Of a DNA stretch of 64,000 nucleotides, positions 1 through 9,125 are shown in pieces (positions within the stretch are counted from its first letter, which is position 1; every line of letters begins with the position of its first letter). The stretch is taken from the NCBI RefSeq assembly GCF_001590795.1, contig NZ_JXDL01000001.1:1738903-1802902 (forward strand). The letters run 5' to 3'. The notes under the pieces were generated by a model that saw nothing but the letters and a program-made list of their open reading frames with translations, ran no database searches and had not been told where the DNA came from. A program made the position numbers and the translations under genes. Source of the DNA: Bradyrhizobium sp. AT1. Its GTDB lineage: Bacteria > Pseudomonadota > Alphaproteobacteria > Rhizobiales > Xanthobacteraceae.

Positions 1-348
1 AGCAAGGAATTCGACGGCAACTGGGACGTGACGCTGAACTGCCCGCCATCAGGCAAAGCGCAGGGTTTCACCCGGCCCCTGGCCGGCACCGTGACCAACG
101 GCGTGTTTCACGCCGAGGTCCAGGGCAAGGACGGCGCCAACCGCCTGGAGATCGACGGCCAGATCCCGGCCGACGGCAAGACGACCTTGAGCGCGCGCGG
201 CACGACCGGGGCAAGCGCATACACGCTCAATAACGTTGCGCCCGGCTCGCCCTACGCCTTCACGGTCGATGCGCAGTTCGATCGCACCCGTGGCACCGGC
301 AAACGCAACGAGGCGCGTGCCTGCAACCTGGTCTTCGTCAAGCGCTAG
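1..348 (+). CDS. C-terminal part of a secreted-type beta-rich protein (5' end outside window)
   Basis: The reading frame is open from the first base of the window to the TAG at 346-348, so only the last 115 residues are present and the start is upstream. The sequence is rich in Gly, Thr and alternating hydrophobic residues (FDGNWDVTLNC, GSPYAFTVDAQF), which suggests a beta-sandwich. Two cysteines, one near each end, could form a disulfide outside the cytoplasm. I do not recognise a named family and give no function. It converges with the aldehyde dehydrogenase gene, with only 6 bases between the two stop codons. Confidence 0.7.
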   Translation, partial: SKEFDGNWDVTLNCPPSGKAQGFTRPLAGTVTNGVFHAEVQGKDGANRLEIDGQIPADGKTTLSARGTTGASAYTLNNVAPGSPYAFTVDAQFDRTRGTGKRNEARACNLVFVKR

Positions 349-354
349 ACGCGG

Positions 355-1791
355 CTATACGCCAGTCTGGCTGATGAATTTGGTGTTGAAATAGCCCTCC
401 ATGGCCTCGGTGCCCCCTTCCGAGCCGTAGCCGGAATCCTTGATGCCGCCGAACGGCACTTCGGGCAGCGCGAGACCGAAGCTGTTGATCGACATCATGC
501 CGGCCTCCACGGCCGCGCCGACCGCGGCGGCAGTCTTGGCGGAGCCTGTGAAAGCGTAGGACGCCAGGCCGAAGGGCAGCCGGTTCGCCTCCTCGACCGC
601 GTCGTCGAATGACTGGAAGCGCGAGATCAGGGCGAGCGGGCCGAACGGCTCTTCGTTCATGGCGCGCGCATCCTTCGGCACGTCGCTCACGACGGTCGGC
701 TCGAAGAAATGGCCTTTGTTGCCGACGCGCTTGCCGCCGGTCTCGAGCTTCGCACCCCTGCCAACGGCATCCTGCACCATGCCCTCGATGGCGGTGACGC
801 GGCGCGGATTGGCGAGCGAGCCCATTTTCGACTCGGGATCGAGGCCGTTGCCGACCTTGAACGCCTTGGCGCTGTCGACGAACTGGTCGACGAATTGCCG
901 GAACACGTCGTCCTGCACCAGCATGCGCGTCGGCGAGATGCAGACCTGGCCGGCGTTGCGATATTTTGCTGCCGCCAGAATCTTGGCTGCCGACGCGACA
1001 TCGGCATCCTTGAAGACGATCGCCGGGGCATGGCCGCCGAGCTCCATGGTGGCGCGCTTCATGTGCAGACCCGCAAGCGCATTGAGCTGCTTGCCGACAT
1101 GCGTCGACCCCGTGAACGAGATCTTCCGGATCACCGGATGCGGGATCAGATATTCGGAGATCTCCGAAGGCACGCCATAGACGAGGTTGATGACCCCCTC
1201 CGGAACGCCGGCATCGGCAAAAGCACGGATCAGTTGCGCGGGCGAGGCAGGTGTCTCCTCCGGCGCCTTGACGATGATCGAGCAGCCCGCAGCGAGCGCT
1301 GCGGAGAGCTTGCGCACGACCTGATTGATCGGAAAATTCCACGGCGTGAACGCCGCGACCGGGCCGACCGGCTCCTTCATCGCGATCTGGTAAATGCCGG
1401 GGCCGCGTGCGGGAATCAGCCTGCCATAGGCGCGCTTGGCTTCCTCGGCGAACCATTCGATCACGTCGGCGGCGGCCATCGCCTCCATCTTCGCTTCACC
1501 CAGCGTCTTGCCCTGCTCCATCGTCAGCAGCGGCGCGATCTCGTCGTTACGCTCGCGCATGATGGCGGCGGCCTTGCGCATGATGCGACAGCGCTCGAAT
1601 GGAGCGATATTGCGCCAGATCTTGAAGCCCGCAGCCGCGGCGGCCAGCGCCTCGTCGAGGTCGGATTGGCCGGCATGCGCGACGGTGCCGATCACCTCCT
1701 CGGTCGCGGGATTGCGGACTTCGATGATGTTGCCCGAATGGGCCGGTCGCCAAGTGCCGCCAATGAAAAGCTGGGTATTCGAATAAGCCAA
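355..1791 (-). CDS. NAD(P)-dependent aldehyde dehydrogenase, succinate-semialdehyde dehydrogenase type
   Basis: This 478-residue protein is a full-length ALDH-superfamily enzyme that oxidises an aldehyde to the acid in the cytoplasm. Visible landmarks are the oxyanion Asn in FTPWNFP (N152), the cofactor lysine in VKAPEETP (K175), the general base Glu in MELGGHAP (E250) and the catalytic Cys in GQVCISPTR (C284). Overall it resembles GabD-type succinate-semialdehyde dehydrogenases, but the real substrate is not proven. It is the last gene of the leftward liv-type transporter operon, 12 bases after the odd ATPase gene, so it probably acts on a breakdown product of the imported compound. Start ATG 1791 is preceded by a good AGGAGGCTCC-type site. 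Confidence 0.9.
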   Translation of the reverse strand: MAYSNTQLFIGGTWRPAHSGNIIEVRNPATEEVIGTVAHAGQSDLDEALAAAAAGFKIWRNIAPFERCRIMRKAAAIMRERNDEIAPLLTMEQGKTLGEAKMEAMAAADVIEWFAEEAKRAYGRLIPARGPGIYQIAMKEPVGPVAAFTPWNFPINQVVRKLSAALAAGCSIIVKAPEETPASPAQLIRAFADAGVPEGVINLVYGVPSEISEYLIPHPVIRKISFTGSTHVGKQLNALAGLHMKRATMELGGHAPAIVFKDADVASAAKILAAAKYRNAGQVCISPTRMLVQDDVFRQFVDQFVDSAKAFKVGNGLDPESKMGSLANPRRVTAIEGMVQDAVGRGAKLETGGKRVGNKGHFFEPTVVSDVPKDARAMNEEPFGPLALISRFQSFDDAVEEANRLPFGLASYAFTGSAKTAAAVGAAVEAGMMSINSFGLALPEVPFGGIKDSGYGSEGGTEAMEGYFNTKFISQTGV

Positions 1792-1803
1792 CGGAGCCTC
1801 CTT

Positions 1804-2448
1804 TTACGTCGATCGGTGACAGATAGCGTCCGCGGCACGCGTCATCTCCGGTCCGAGATAGGTGCGGAAGCGCGGCTCGGCGGTGAGGCTGCGGAAATCC
1901 GCCATCCGCGTCACCCCGCCGCCGGCCACGAACAGGAATTGCCCGGCGATCTCCGCCAGGATGTCGAGGTGCCAGCTCGCCGTCGGGTGCATGCAGAGGA
2001 TGACCAGCCTGCCCTCGTCTCGCAGCTTGCGGAAGAAATCGAGCATGAAGCCGATATAGCCGTCCTGCAGGTTGAACTGCGGCTCGTCGAACAGATGAAC
2101 CAGCGGCGTCCGGGTCGGCGACGGCGCCAGCAAGGCGGACGGAACGCGCTTGCGGAAGCGCCTGACCTGATAGGATTGGTGATAATGGATCGCGAGCCGG
2201 TCGCGCTCGCGATACTTGACCCCATGGATATCGGTCCCTGCGACCAGCACGCGCCCCGAGGTCGGCGCATTGGAGCCGGTCATCATCTCGAACAGGGTCG
2301 TCTTGCCGGCACCGTTCGGCCCGACGACGCCGACGATACCGGGCTCGTCCAGCGACAGGTTTGCCTGAAGCGTGAATGTCGGACGGCGGATGATACGGCC
2401 CCTCGTATAGACCTTGCGGATATCATCGAGCACGAGCAGCGGTATCAC
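1804..2448 (-). CDS. ABC-type ATPase-like protein lacking the signature motif
   Basis: This 214-residue protein begins like a LivG-type ATPase, with Walker A GPNGAGKTT near residue 43. A Walker B-like segment (VHLFDEP) and a histidine that could be the switch (CMHPTASWH) follow. The stretch between the Q-loop-like HYHQSY and Walker B is only about 35 residues. The LSGGQ signature and most of the helical subdomain are missing. It lies directly downstream of the livF-like gene in the same operon, which already has two complete ATPases. It may be a regulatory or accessory subunit, or a degenerate duplicate. ATP binding is plausible; normal ABC hydrolysis is doubtful. Confidence 0.75.
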   Translation of the reverse strand: MIPLLVLDDIRKVYTRGRIIRRPTFTLQANLSLDEPGIVGVVGPNGAGKTTLFEMMTGSNAPTSGRVLVAGTDIHGVKYRERDRLAIHYHQSYQVRRFRKRVPSALLAPSPTRTPLVHLFDEPQFNLQDGYIGFMLDFFRKLRDEGRLVILCMHPTASWHLDILAEIAGQFLFVAGGGVTRMADFRSLTAEPRFRTYLGPEMTRAADAICHRST

Positions 2449-3146
<698 letters not shown>

Positions 3147-3150
<4 letters not shown>

Positions 3151-3890
3151 GCGAACTTCCCCAGATTGGAGCGGCGCACCCATTCGTTCTGTTGCAATTT
3201 GTGCGGCGTGCCGCGCGCCACCACCTGGCCCCAATGGATCACCGAGATGCGGTCGGCGAGCGAGAACAGGAACTCCATGTCATGCTCGATCGCGACGATC
3301 GTGAGCTTGCCCTTCAAGCGCGCGACCAGCGTGGCGAGGCGCTGCACGCCGTCGGAGCCGAGGCCAGAGGTCGGCTCGTCCAGGCACAGCACGCGCGGCG
3401 CCTGCGCCAGTGCCACGGCGATCTCCAGCGCGCGACGGTCGCCATAGGAGAGGTCCTTGGCACGGATGTCCCCCCTCTCGGCGAGCCCCACCGACGCAAG
3501 CACCTCGGACGCCTTGGCCGCAAACCGGCCATCGCCGGCTGCGGCATTGGCGATATCGAAGCCACGGGTGCGAAACTCGGGCAGGCCCATCATGACGTTG
3601 TCGCGGGCGGAGAACTCGTCGAACAGCGTCATGATCTGGAACGAGCGGGCGATGCCCTTGGCGGCAATGCGGTGCGGGCTCAATCCCGTGACGTCCTCGC
3701 CGCCGAGCAGGACCCTGCCGCGGCTCGGCTTCACCCTGCCCGTGAGGACGTTGAAGAAGGTGGTCTTGCCGGCGCCGTTCGGCCCCATCACGCCATGAAA
3801 CTCGCCCTCGGCAACCGCGAGATCGACGCTTTCCAGCACGACGCGATCGCCGAAACGGACGTGCACGCCTGCGGCCTCGATCATGCTCAT
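3147..3890 (-). CDS. Liv-type ABC transporter ATP-binding protein (LivG-like)
   Basis: This 247-residue cytoplasmic ATPase carries Walker A GPNGAGKTT near residue 36. The signature is an altered LSYGDRR, as is typical for LivG. Walker B CLDEPTSGLG and the H-loop AIEHDMEFLF are also present. The unusual signature is normal for this subfamily. The gene overlaps the permease gene upstream and the livF-like gene downstream by 4 bases each, so translation is probably coupled. It would pair with the LivF-like ATPase on a LivH/LivM-type channel. The substrate cannot be read from the ATPase. Confidence 0.92.
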
Positions 3891-4930
3891 TGCCCGCCTC
3901 CGACCAACAGCCGCATCGCTGACGTGCTGCGGCGGCGCAGCGCGTCGAGCGAATGCCGCTGCACGGCGGCCGAGAGCGCGCCGGCGATGCCTTCGGGACG
4001 GAACAGCACGATGGCGATGAACAACAGACCGAAATAGAGCATCCAGGCATTGGTCAACGCACCGATCACGTCGCGGGCCGTGAGGAAGAGAAACACGCCA
4101 ATGACCGGGCCCCAGAAGCTGACGAGCCCGCCGCCGACCAGAGTCATCATCACGACGTAACCGGATTGATGCAGGCTCATCACGTCAGGAAAGGCGGCGA
4201 GCTGCGCCATCGCGAACAATCCGCCGGCAAAGCCGGACACGGCAGCCGACAGCGCGAAGACCGATGCCTTGTAGAGCCACACATTGTAACCGAGATGGGC
4301 CGCGCGCACCTCGCTCTGCTTGATCGCAGCGACGACGCGGCCATAGGGCGAGTGCACAAGTCGCCACAAGGCGGCTGTCCCGACCGCGAACACGGCGAGC
4401 ACGAAATAGTAGAATGCGACATTGTCAGCGAGGTCGAACGACACCAGCCCGAAATCGGCCGGCAGCCGCTTGATCTTGAGGAGTCCATCCTCGCCGCCAG
4501 TGATCCGGTGCGACTTGATCGCCAGCGTCCAGAAGATCTGGCCAAAGGCGATCGTCATGAACGCATAGTAGATGCCGCGCCGATGCGAGATGAACAGCGC
4601 CACCAGCACCCCGGCTAGCCCGGCCACCGCGGCTGCGGCGGCAAGACATATCCAGAGATTGGCGACGATATCGAGCTGGCACAGCCCGAACGCATAGGCC
4701 CCGATGCCAAAATAGGCGCCATGCCCGAAAGACGGAAGTCCGGCCGTGCCCAGCACCAGGTTGAACGCCAGCGCATACAGCGACCAGATCAGGATTTCGA
4801 TTCCCAGATAGGGATAGAGCCCAATCCGCGTGATCCAGAGCGGTACCGTTGCCAGCACCAGCCAGAGCACCAGCATCGTCGGCGTGACGAGGCGCGCGGC
4901 GTCGGATGACGATTTTGATCCCACAATCAT
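3887..4930 (-). CDS. Liv-type ABC transporter permease (LivM-like)
   Basis: This 347-residue integral membrane protein has about nine hydrophobic segments and the LivM hallmarks LGTAGLPSFGHGAYFGIGAYA near residue 60 and GGLVSFWGPVIG near residue 270. It forms half of the importer channel. It lies between the livH-like gene (3 bases away) and the livG-like gene (4-base overlap). No truncation or frameshift is visible. Confidence 0.92.
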   Translation of the reverse strand: MIVGSKSSSDAARLVTPTMLVLWLVLATVPLWITRIGLYPYLGIEILIWSLYALAFNLVLGTAGLPSFGHGAYFGIGAYAFGLCQLDIVANLWICLAAAAAVAGLAGVLVALFISHRRGIYYAFMTIAFGQIFWTLAIKSHRITGGEDGLLKIKRLPADFGLVSFDLADNVAFYYFVLAVFAVGTAALWRLVHSPYGRVVAAIKQSEVRAAHLGYNVWLYKASVFALSAAVSGFAGGLFAMAQLAAFPDVMSLHQSGYVVMMTLVGGGLVSFWGPVIGVFLFLTARDVIGALTNAWMLYFGLLFIAIVLFRPEGIAGALSAAVQRHSLDALRRRSTSAMRLLVGGGQ

Positions 4931-4933
4931 TCC

Positions 4934-5854
4934 TCAAGCCTCGAGCACGCTTTTCTTGCCCCACAGGCCGCGCGCACGGAAGGTCACGACGGCAACCAGG
5001 AGGATGTACATCGACAACAGCGACCATTCGGACGCGTAGGCGCCGGCAAGACCGACACACAGTCCGACCAGAAGCCCCGCCACGACCGCGCCCCAGAAAC
5101 TGCCGACGCCGCCAAGCACGATCACGAGGAATGCCGGGATGACGGCATCGACCCCCATATGCGGACGGATGCCCCAGATCGGCGCGACGATGATGCCGGC
5201 GATCGCGGCCAGCATGGTGCCGAACACGAACACCAGCAGGCGCAACCGCGACAGGTTGATGCCGAGCGCGCGAACGATCTCGCTGTCATGGGCACCAGCC
5301 TTGACGGTCGCGCCGAACGAGGTCTTTTCGATCAGCAGCCAGACCAGGCCGATGATCCCGGCGGCGATGGCCGCGGCGTAGAAGCGATAAGTCGACCAGA
5401 TCAGATCGCCGAACAGAAAGCCGCCATTGATGGCGGACGGCACCTGCAGCACATAGTCGCGCGTGCCCCAAACCAGGCGGATCAATTCCTCGATCACCAT
5501 CGCCGCACCGAAGGTCAGGAGCAGCCCGTAAAGCGGATCCTTGCCGTAGGTGCGACGCATGCAGACCTCGATCAGCATACCGACCAGGCTTACGATCACG
5601 GGCGCGATGACCAGCGTCGCGGCGTAGCGCCAGCCGAGCGGCAGTGCGAGCCACATCTTGGCAAGATCGGCCGGCAATGGCGGACGCGGACCGGTGAGTT
5701 GCATGGCGACATAGGCGCCGAGCGCGAACAGAGATCCGTGCGCAAGGTTGATCTGCTCCATCAGCCCGACGATGAGCATGAATCCGAGCGCGATCAGCGC
5801 GAACAACAGGCCGAGCGTCAGGCCATTGAGGAGATGCGGAAGAAGGTCGAACAA
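4934..5854 (-). CDS. Liv-type ABC transporter permease (LivH-like)
   Basis: This 306-residue membrane protein starts with the LivH-type segment LLNGLTLGLLFALIALGFML and continues with QINLAHGSLFALGAY. A late Gly-rich segment (LGGVGSFWGAVVAGL) is the other family mark. It is the first gene after the binding-protein gene in the leftward operon, separated by about 106 bases that contain a strong hairpin. It forms the channel with the LivM-like partner. Confidence 0.92.
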   Translation of the reverse strand: MFDLLPHLLNGLTLGLLFALIALGFMLIVGLMEQINLAHGSLFALGAYVAMQLTGPRPPLPADLAKMWLALPLGWRYAATLVIAPVIVSLVGMLIEVCMRRTYGKDPLYGLLLTFGAAMVIEELIRLVWGTRDYVLQVPSAINGGFLFGDLIWSTYRFYAAAIAAGIIGLVWLLIEKTSFGATVKAGAHDSEIVRALGINLSRLRLLVFVFGTMLAAIAGIIVAPIWGIRPHMGVDAVIPAFLVIVLGGVGSFWGAVVAGLLVGLCVGLAGAYASEWSLLSMYILLVAVVTFRARGLWGKKSVLEA

Positions 5855-5911
5855 GGTTTGGGTCTCGCAACTGACATTTGCTCACACCCGGGACACGGAT
5901 GGCCGGGGCGC

Positions 5912-5934
5912 GCGGCGCGCGATTTGCGCGCCGC
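5912..5934 (-). terminator. Hairpin between binding-protein and permease genes
   Basis: GCGGCGCG at 5912-5919 and CGCGCCGC at 5927-5934 form an 8-bp perfect stem with a 7-base loop. No T-run follows on the minus strand. It is therefore more likely a partial terminator or an RNA-stabilising hairpin that keeps binding-protein mRNA more abundant than permease mRNA, as is common in ABC importer operons. That role is inference. Confidence 0.45.
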
Positions 5935-5960
5935 TCGTTCTGCGATATGACGCACCGTCT

Positions 5961-7250
5961 CTAGGAATCGACGGTCGGCACTTGCTCGTAGGGCGCGAGC
6001 TTGCACTTGCCAGGTGCGGCGTCATCCGCCGCCGCTTTTGGCTCGGTCCAGCTGATGATCTCGAACAGGTCGGTGTTGTCGGCCGGCTTTACGTTGCGCC
6101 GCGCCAAATAGATCGTCTGCTGCATCTGATGCGTCATCGGATCCATGTAGGCGTCGAAATGCTGCATGCGGTCGGTCGCCGAGACCTTGAGGTTCTCGAG
6201 TTCCTTGATGATCTTGACGTTGTTCGTCGACCCTGCCCGCTCGATCGCGCGGAGCAATTCGCGCGTCGACATGTAGCCGTTGTAAGACACGTTGCCCGGC
6301 ACCGGGATTGGACCGTCCTTGTTGGCGGCCTGCCATTTCTTGACGAAGTCGGCGACACCCGGCAGCTGCAGCTTGTGATACCAGGTGGTGCCGAACACGC
6401 CGAACAGGCTGTCGGGCGCGCCCCAGACGTCGGGCCAGTCCTGCTGGTTGTTGATCCAGGCCGGCTTGCCGTCGAGCTTGAGCTGCGCCACCTGCTCGCG
6501 CAATGCCTTGATGTCGTCGCCGCCGATCGCGGTCGCGACGACGTCGGGCTTTGCCTGCTGGATCTTCAGGAGATAAGCGGTGAAGTCGCGCGTGTTCTGC
6601 GGCACCAGGAGATTGTCGACGATCTTGCCGCCGGCTGCCTCGACCTGTGCCTTGGTCGCGGCCGACGTGGTGTGGCCCCAGACATAGTCGTTGGTCAGCA
6701 GCATCCAGCTCTTGCCGATGGAATCGACCGCGTTCTTGACCGATGCCTTGGAGAAATTGGTGCCGTTGCCGTCCCAGACGAATTTCACGCGCGAGCAGTT
6801 CTCCCCGGCCTCGCTCGGCGCCGAGGAGTTGGTATTCATGTAGATCACGCCGTATTTGCTGGCGACCTGCGTGATGGCGTTGGCGACGCCGGAATGCAGC
6901 GCGCCGATCAGGATGGTGCAGTCCTCGCGGGTGATGAAGCGCTCGGCGACGCGGCTGCCGGTGGCCGGCGTGGTCTCAGTATCCGCGGTGATGAAGGTGA
7001 TCTGGCGCCCGAGCACGCCGCCTTTGGCGTTGAACTCGTCGATCGCCATTTTGATGCCGCGGAAATCATCCTGGCCGCTGTTGCCGTATTGGCCGCTGGC
7101 ATCGCAGGTCAGGCCGAGCTTGATCGGCTTGGCACCTTGCGCCCACGCGTGATTCTCCTTCCACGGCCCAAAGAAGCTGCCGGTGCCGCCGATGACGCTC
7201 GCCATCAAGCTGCCCTTCAAAACGCTTCGCCGTGAGATCTGACGCCTCAT
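5961..7250 (-). CDS. Tat-exported substrate-binding protein of liv-type ABC transporter
   Basis: This 429-residue periplasmic binding protein delivers the ligand to the LivHMGF-like importer. The N-terminus contains a twin-arginine signal (SRRSVLKGSLMAS) followed by a hydrophobic stretch and AWAQG. Export in folded form by Tat is therefore likely. The mature part starts with IKLGLTCDASGQYGN and has the Peripla_BP_6 layout seen in amide, urea and branched-chain binders. I chose ATG 7250 because GGAGGAAACG lies directly before it. The upstream in-frame extension to 7400 would run through the promoter and across the divergent regulator start. Confidence 0.9.
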   Translation of the reverse strand: MRRQISRRSVLKGSLMASVIGGTGSFFGPWKENHAWAQGAKPIKLGLTCDASGQYGNSGQDDFRGIKMAIDEFNAKGGVLGRQITFITADTETTPATGSRVAERFITREDCTILIGALHSGVANAITQVASKYGVIYMNTNSSAPSEAGENCSRVKFVWDGNGTNFSKASVKNAVDSIGKSWMLLTNDYVWGHTTSAATKAQVEAAGGKIVDNLLVPQNTRDFTAYLLKIQQAKPDVVATAIGGDDIKALREQVAQLKLDGKPAWINNQQDWPDVWGAPDSLFGVFGTTWYHKLQLPGVADFVKKWQAANKDGPIPVPGNVSYNGYMSTRELLRAIERAGSTNNVKIIKELENLKVSATDRMQHFDAYMDPMTHQMQQTIYLARRNVKPADNTDLFEIISWTEPKAAADDAAPGKCKLAPYEQVPTVDS

Positions 7251-7292
7251 CGTTTCCTCCCGTTTTCGAAGTCTTTTGCTTTTTTGTGCGAT

Positions 7293-7338
7293 TAGAATAT
7301 TCATTCCATTTGTTATGTAAAGTGGAATATTTGATCTA
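7293..7338. promoter_or_regulatory. Symmetric operator in divergent promoter region
   Basis: The AT-rich interval between the binding-protein gene and the RpiR-type gene holds a nested dyad. TAGA (7293-7296) and ATTCCA (7303-7308) on the left mirror TGGAAT (7323-7328) and TCTA (7335-7338) on the right, with equal 6-base gaps and a 14-base centre. It lies 43 bases from one start codon and 50 from the other. The simplest reading is the binding site of the adjacent RpiR-type regulator controlling both transcription units. Confidence 0.6.
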
Positions 7339-7387
7339 AACGACGAAATGCCGTTAAACAGGCGACCGATCCGGGAGACCCGAAACG

Positions 7388-8221
7388 ATGAACAAGGCAC
7401 AGGGCGCCATGAGTTACGACGAGCTGCGCGGCGCGATTGCGCAGCGGCACCGGGCGCTATCCGGCCGGTTGCAGCAGATCGCGGAATTCGTGCTCGATCA
7501 CCCGACTGATGTCGCCCTGGGCACGGTCGCGGAGGTGGCGCAACGCTCGGGCGTGCCGCCGTCGGCGATCGTTCGCTTCGCCCATGCGCTCGGCTTCGGC
7601 GGCTTCACCGAAATGCAGCAGGTGTTCCGCTCACGCCTCGTTGCCGGCGTTGCGCCGAGCTACAAGGCGCGGCTCGCCCGTATGAAGAGCGAGGAGAAAT
7701 CGGTGCTCGGCCGCCAGCCGGCCGCGGTGCTGTCGCGCTTCGTCTCGGAAGCGCAATCGTCGCTGGTCACGCTGAGCCAGTCCGTCCATGCGCGCGAGCT
7801 CGACGCGGCAACCGCGATCCTTGCGAAGGCGCGTGACATCTATCTGCTCGGCCTCGGCGGCTCGTTTCCGGTGGCAACCCACCTCGCCTACGTGCTGCGC
7901 AAGCTCGGAAGGCGCGTCGTCCTGCTCGACGGCACCGGCGGCAGCATCCACGAGCAGTCGCATGCCGCAACCGGGGAGGATGCACTGGTCGCGATCAGCT
8001 TCCGGAATTACTACCCGGATACGGCGCGGCTGTTTCCCGAACTGGTCGCGCGCGGCGTCCCCACGATCTCGATCACCGACAGCCTGTTGAGCCCGATCGT
8101 CGAGGGAGCACGCGTCGTGTTCGAAATCCAGGACATGCCAGAGCCGGCGCTACGCACGCTGGTCGCGCCGATGTGTCTCGTGCAGGCCATGGCGATCGGC
8201 CTCGACCTCGCGGCCGATTAG
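7388..8221 (+). CDS. MurR/RpiR family transcriptional regulator
   Basis: This 277-residue regulator has an N-terminal RpiR-type helix-turn-helix (about residues 10-85; TVAEVAQRSGVPPSAIVRFA). A C-terminal SIS domain (about 130-265; YLLGLGGSFPVATHLAY) normally binds a phosphosugar or related effector. It is divergent from the liv-type operon and adjacent to an SDR gene, so it very likely controls both through the dyad at 7293-7338. A second ATG at 7409 is also possible. The SIS fold suggests a sugar-like or phosphorylated inducer, although the neighbours are amino-acid-type transport genes. Confidence 0.9.
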   Translation: MNKAQGAMSYDELRGAIAQRHRALSGRLQQIAEFVLDHPTDVALGTVAEVAQRSGVPPSAIVRFAHALGFGGFTEMQQVFRSRLVAGVAPSYKARLARMKSEEKSVLGRQPAAVLSRFVSEAQSSLVTLSQSVHARELDAATAILAKARDIYLLGLGGSFPVATHLAYVLRKLGRRVVLLDGTGGSIHEQSHAATGEDALVAISFRNYYPDTARLFPELVARGVPTISITDSLLSPIVEGARVVFEIQDMPEPALRTLVAPMCLVQAMAIGLDLAAD

Positions 8222-8242
8222 GATTCAAAACAGGAGAAGATC

Positions 8243-9064
8243 ATGGCAGCACATGACGGGAAGGTATTGGCAGGACAAGTGGCGCTGGTGACCGGCGCCG
8301 GGCGCGGGCTCGGCCGCGCCTTCGCGGAGAAGCTCGCCGCCCTCGGCGCCGACGTCGGCATTCACGGCATGCGCGAGAACGGGCCGGCGGAATATGGCGA
8401 GGGCACCACGCTGACTGCGGTCGCCGAGGAGATCGGCCGGCAATTCGGCGTCCGCAGCCAGCGCGTGCTCGGCGATCTCACCAAGGGCGAGGACATCGCG
8501 CGCGTGATTGCCGAGACGGAAGCCGCGCTGGGCCCGATCGACATCCTCGTGCACAATGCCGGCGGTGACATCGCGGCCGCGGGCGGCAAACCCGATCCGA
8601 ACGACGCAGTCCACATCAAGGAGGCCGATGTGCGCGCGGTGCTGGAGCGCAATCTGCTCTCGACCATCCTGACTTGCCAGGCGGTCGCCAAGGGCATGAT
8701 GGAGCGGCGGCGCGGCCGCATCGTCACGCTCGGCTCGGTCGCCGCTTTCAAGGGACGCACCCAGGGCTCGATCTATGCGGTGTCGAAGGCCGGCGTGACG
8801 CATTACACGCGATGCCTCGCCGACCAGTTGCGCCCCTACGACATCGCCGTCAACTGCATCGCGCCCGGCGACACCCGCACCGGCCGCTTCCTCGGCACGC
8901 GCGCGGTCGATCCCGACAGGATGGTCGAGACTGGCACGCTCGACCGCATCGCCGCCGTCGATGAGGTCGCGCGCGTCGTCGAGTTCTTCGCAGGTCCCAT
9001 GGGCGCCTTCGTCTCCGGCCAGGTGCTGCGGATCGACGGCGGCGGACAATGCTGGCCGGGCTGA
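8243..9064 (+). CDS. Short-chain dehydrogenase/reductase
   Basis: This 273-residue classical SDR uses NAD(P) to oxidise or reduce an alcohol or keto group. The cofactor motif TGAGRGLG is at residues 17-24, NAG at 105-107, and the catalytic Ser165, Tyr178 and Lys182 are present (SIYAVSK). A FabG-like ending VSGQVLRIDGG is also seen. ATG 8243 follows CAGGAGAAGATC. The gene lies 21 bases after the RpiR-type gene and ends in a strong terminator, so the two form a short operon. It probably acts in the same catabolic route as the aldehyde dehydrogenase. Confidence 0.9.
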   Translation: MAAHDGKVLAGQVALVTGAGRGLGRAFAEKLAALGADVGIHGMRENGPAEYGEGTTLTAVAEEIGRQFGVRSQRVLGDLTKGEDIARVIAETEAALGPIDILVHNAGGDIAAAGGKPDPNDAVHIKEADVRAVLERNLLSTILTCQAVAKGMMERRRGRIVTLGSVAAFKGRTQGSIYAVSKAGVTHYTRCLADQLRPYDIAVNCIAPGDTRTGRFLGTRAVDPDRMVETGTLDRIAAVDEVARVVEFFAGPMGAFVSGQVLRIDGGGQCWPG

Positions 9065-9076
9065 CGCACAAGAAGA

Positions 9077-9103
9077 AAAAGGGCCGCTGCGAGCGGCCCT
9101 TTT
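9077..9103 (+). terminator. Rho-independent terminator after SDR gene
   Basis: AAAAGGGCCGCT (9077-9088), loop GCG, AGCGGCCCTTTT (9092-9103). The 12-bp stem is perfect, with the A-run and T-run at its base, so it may work in both directions and also serve the convergent DUF2778 gene that ends at 9126. Confidence 0.85.
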
Positions 9104-9125
9104 GCGTCGTCTCGATTGATTGAGC

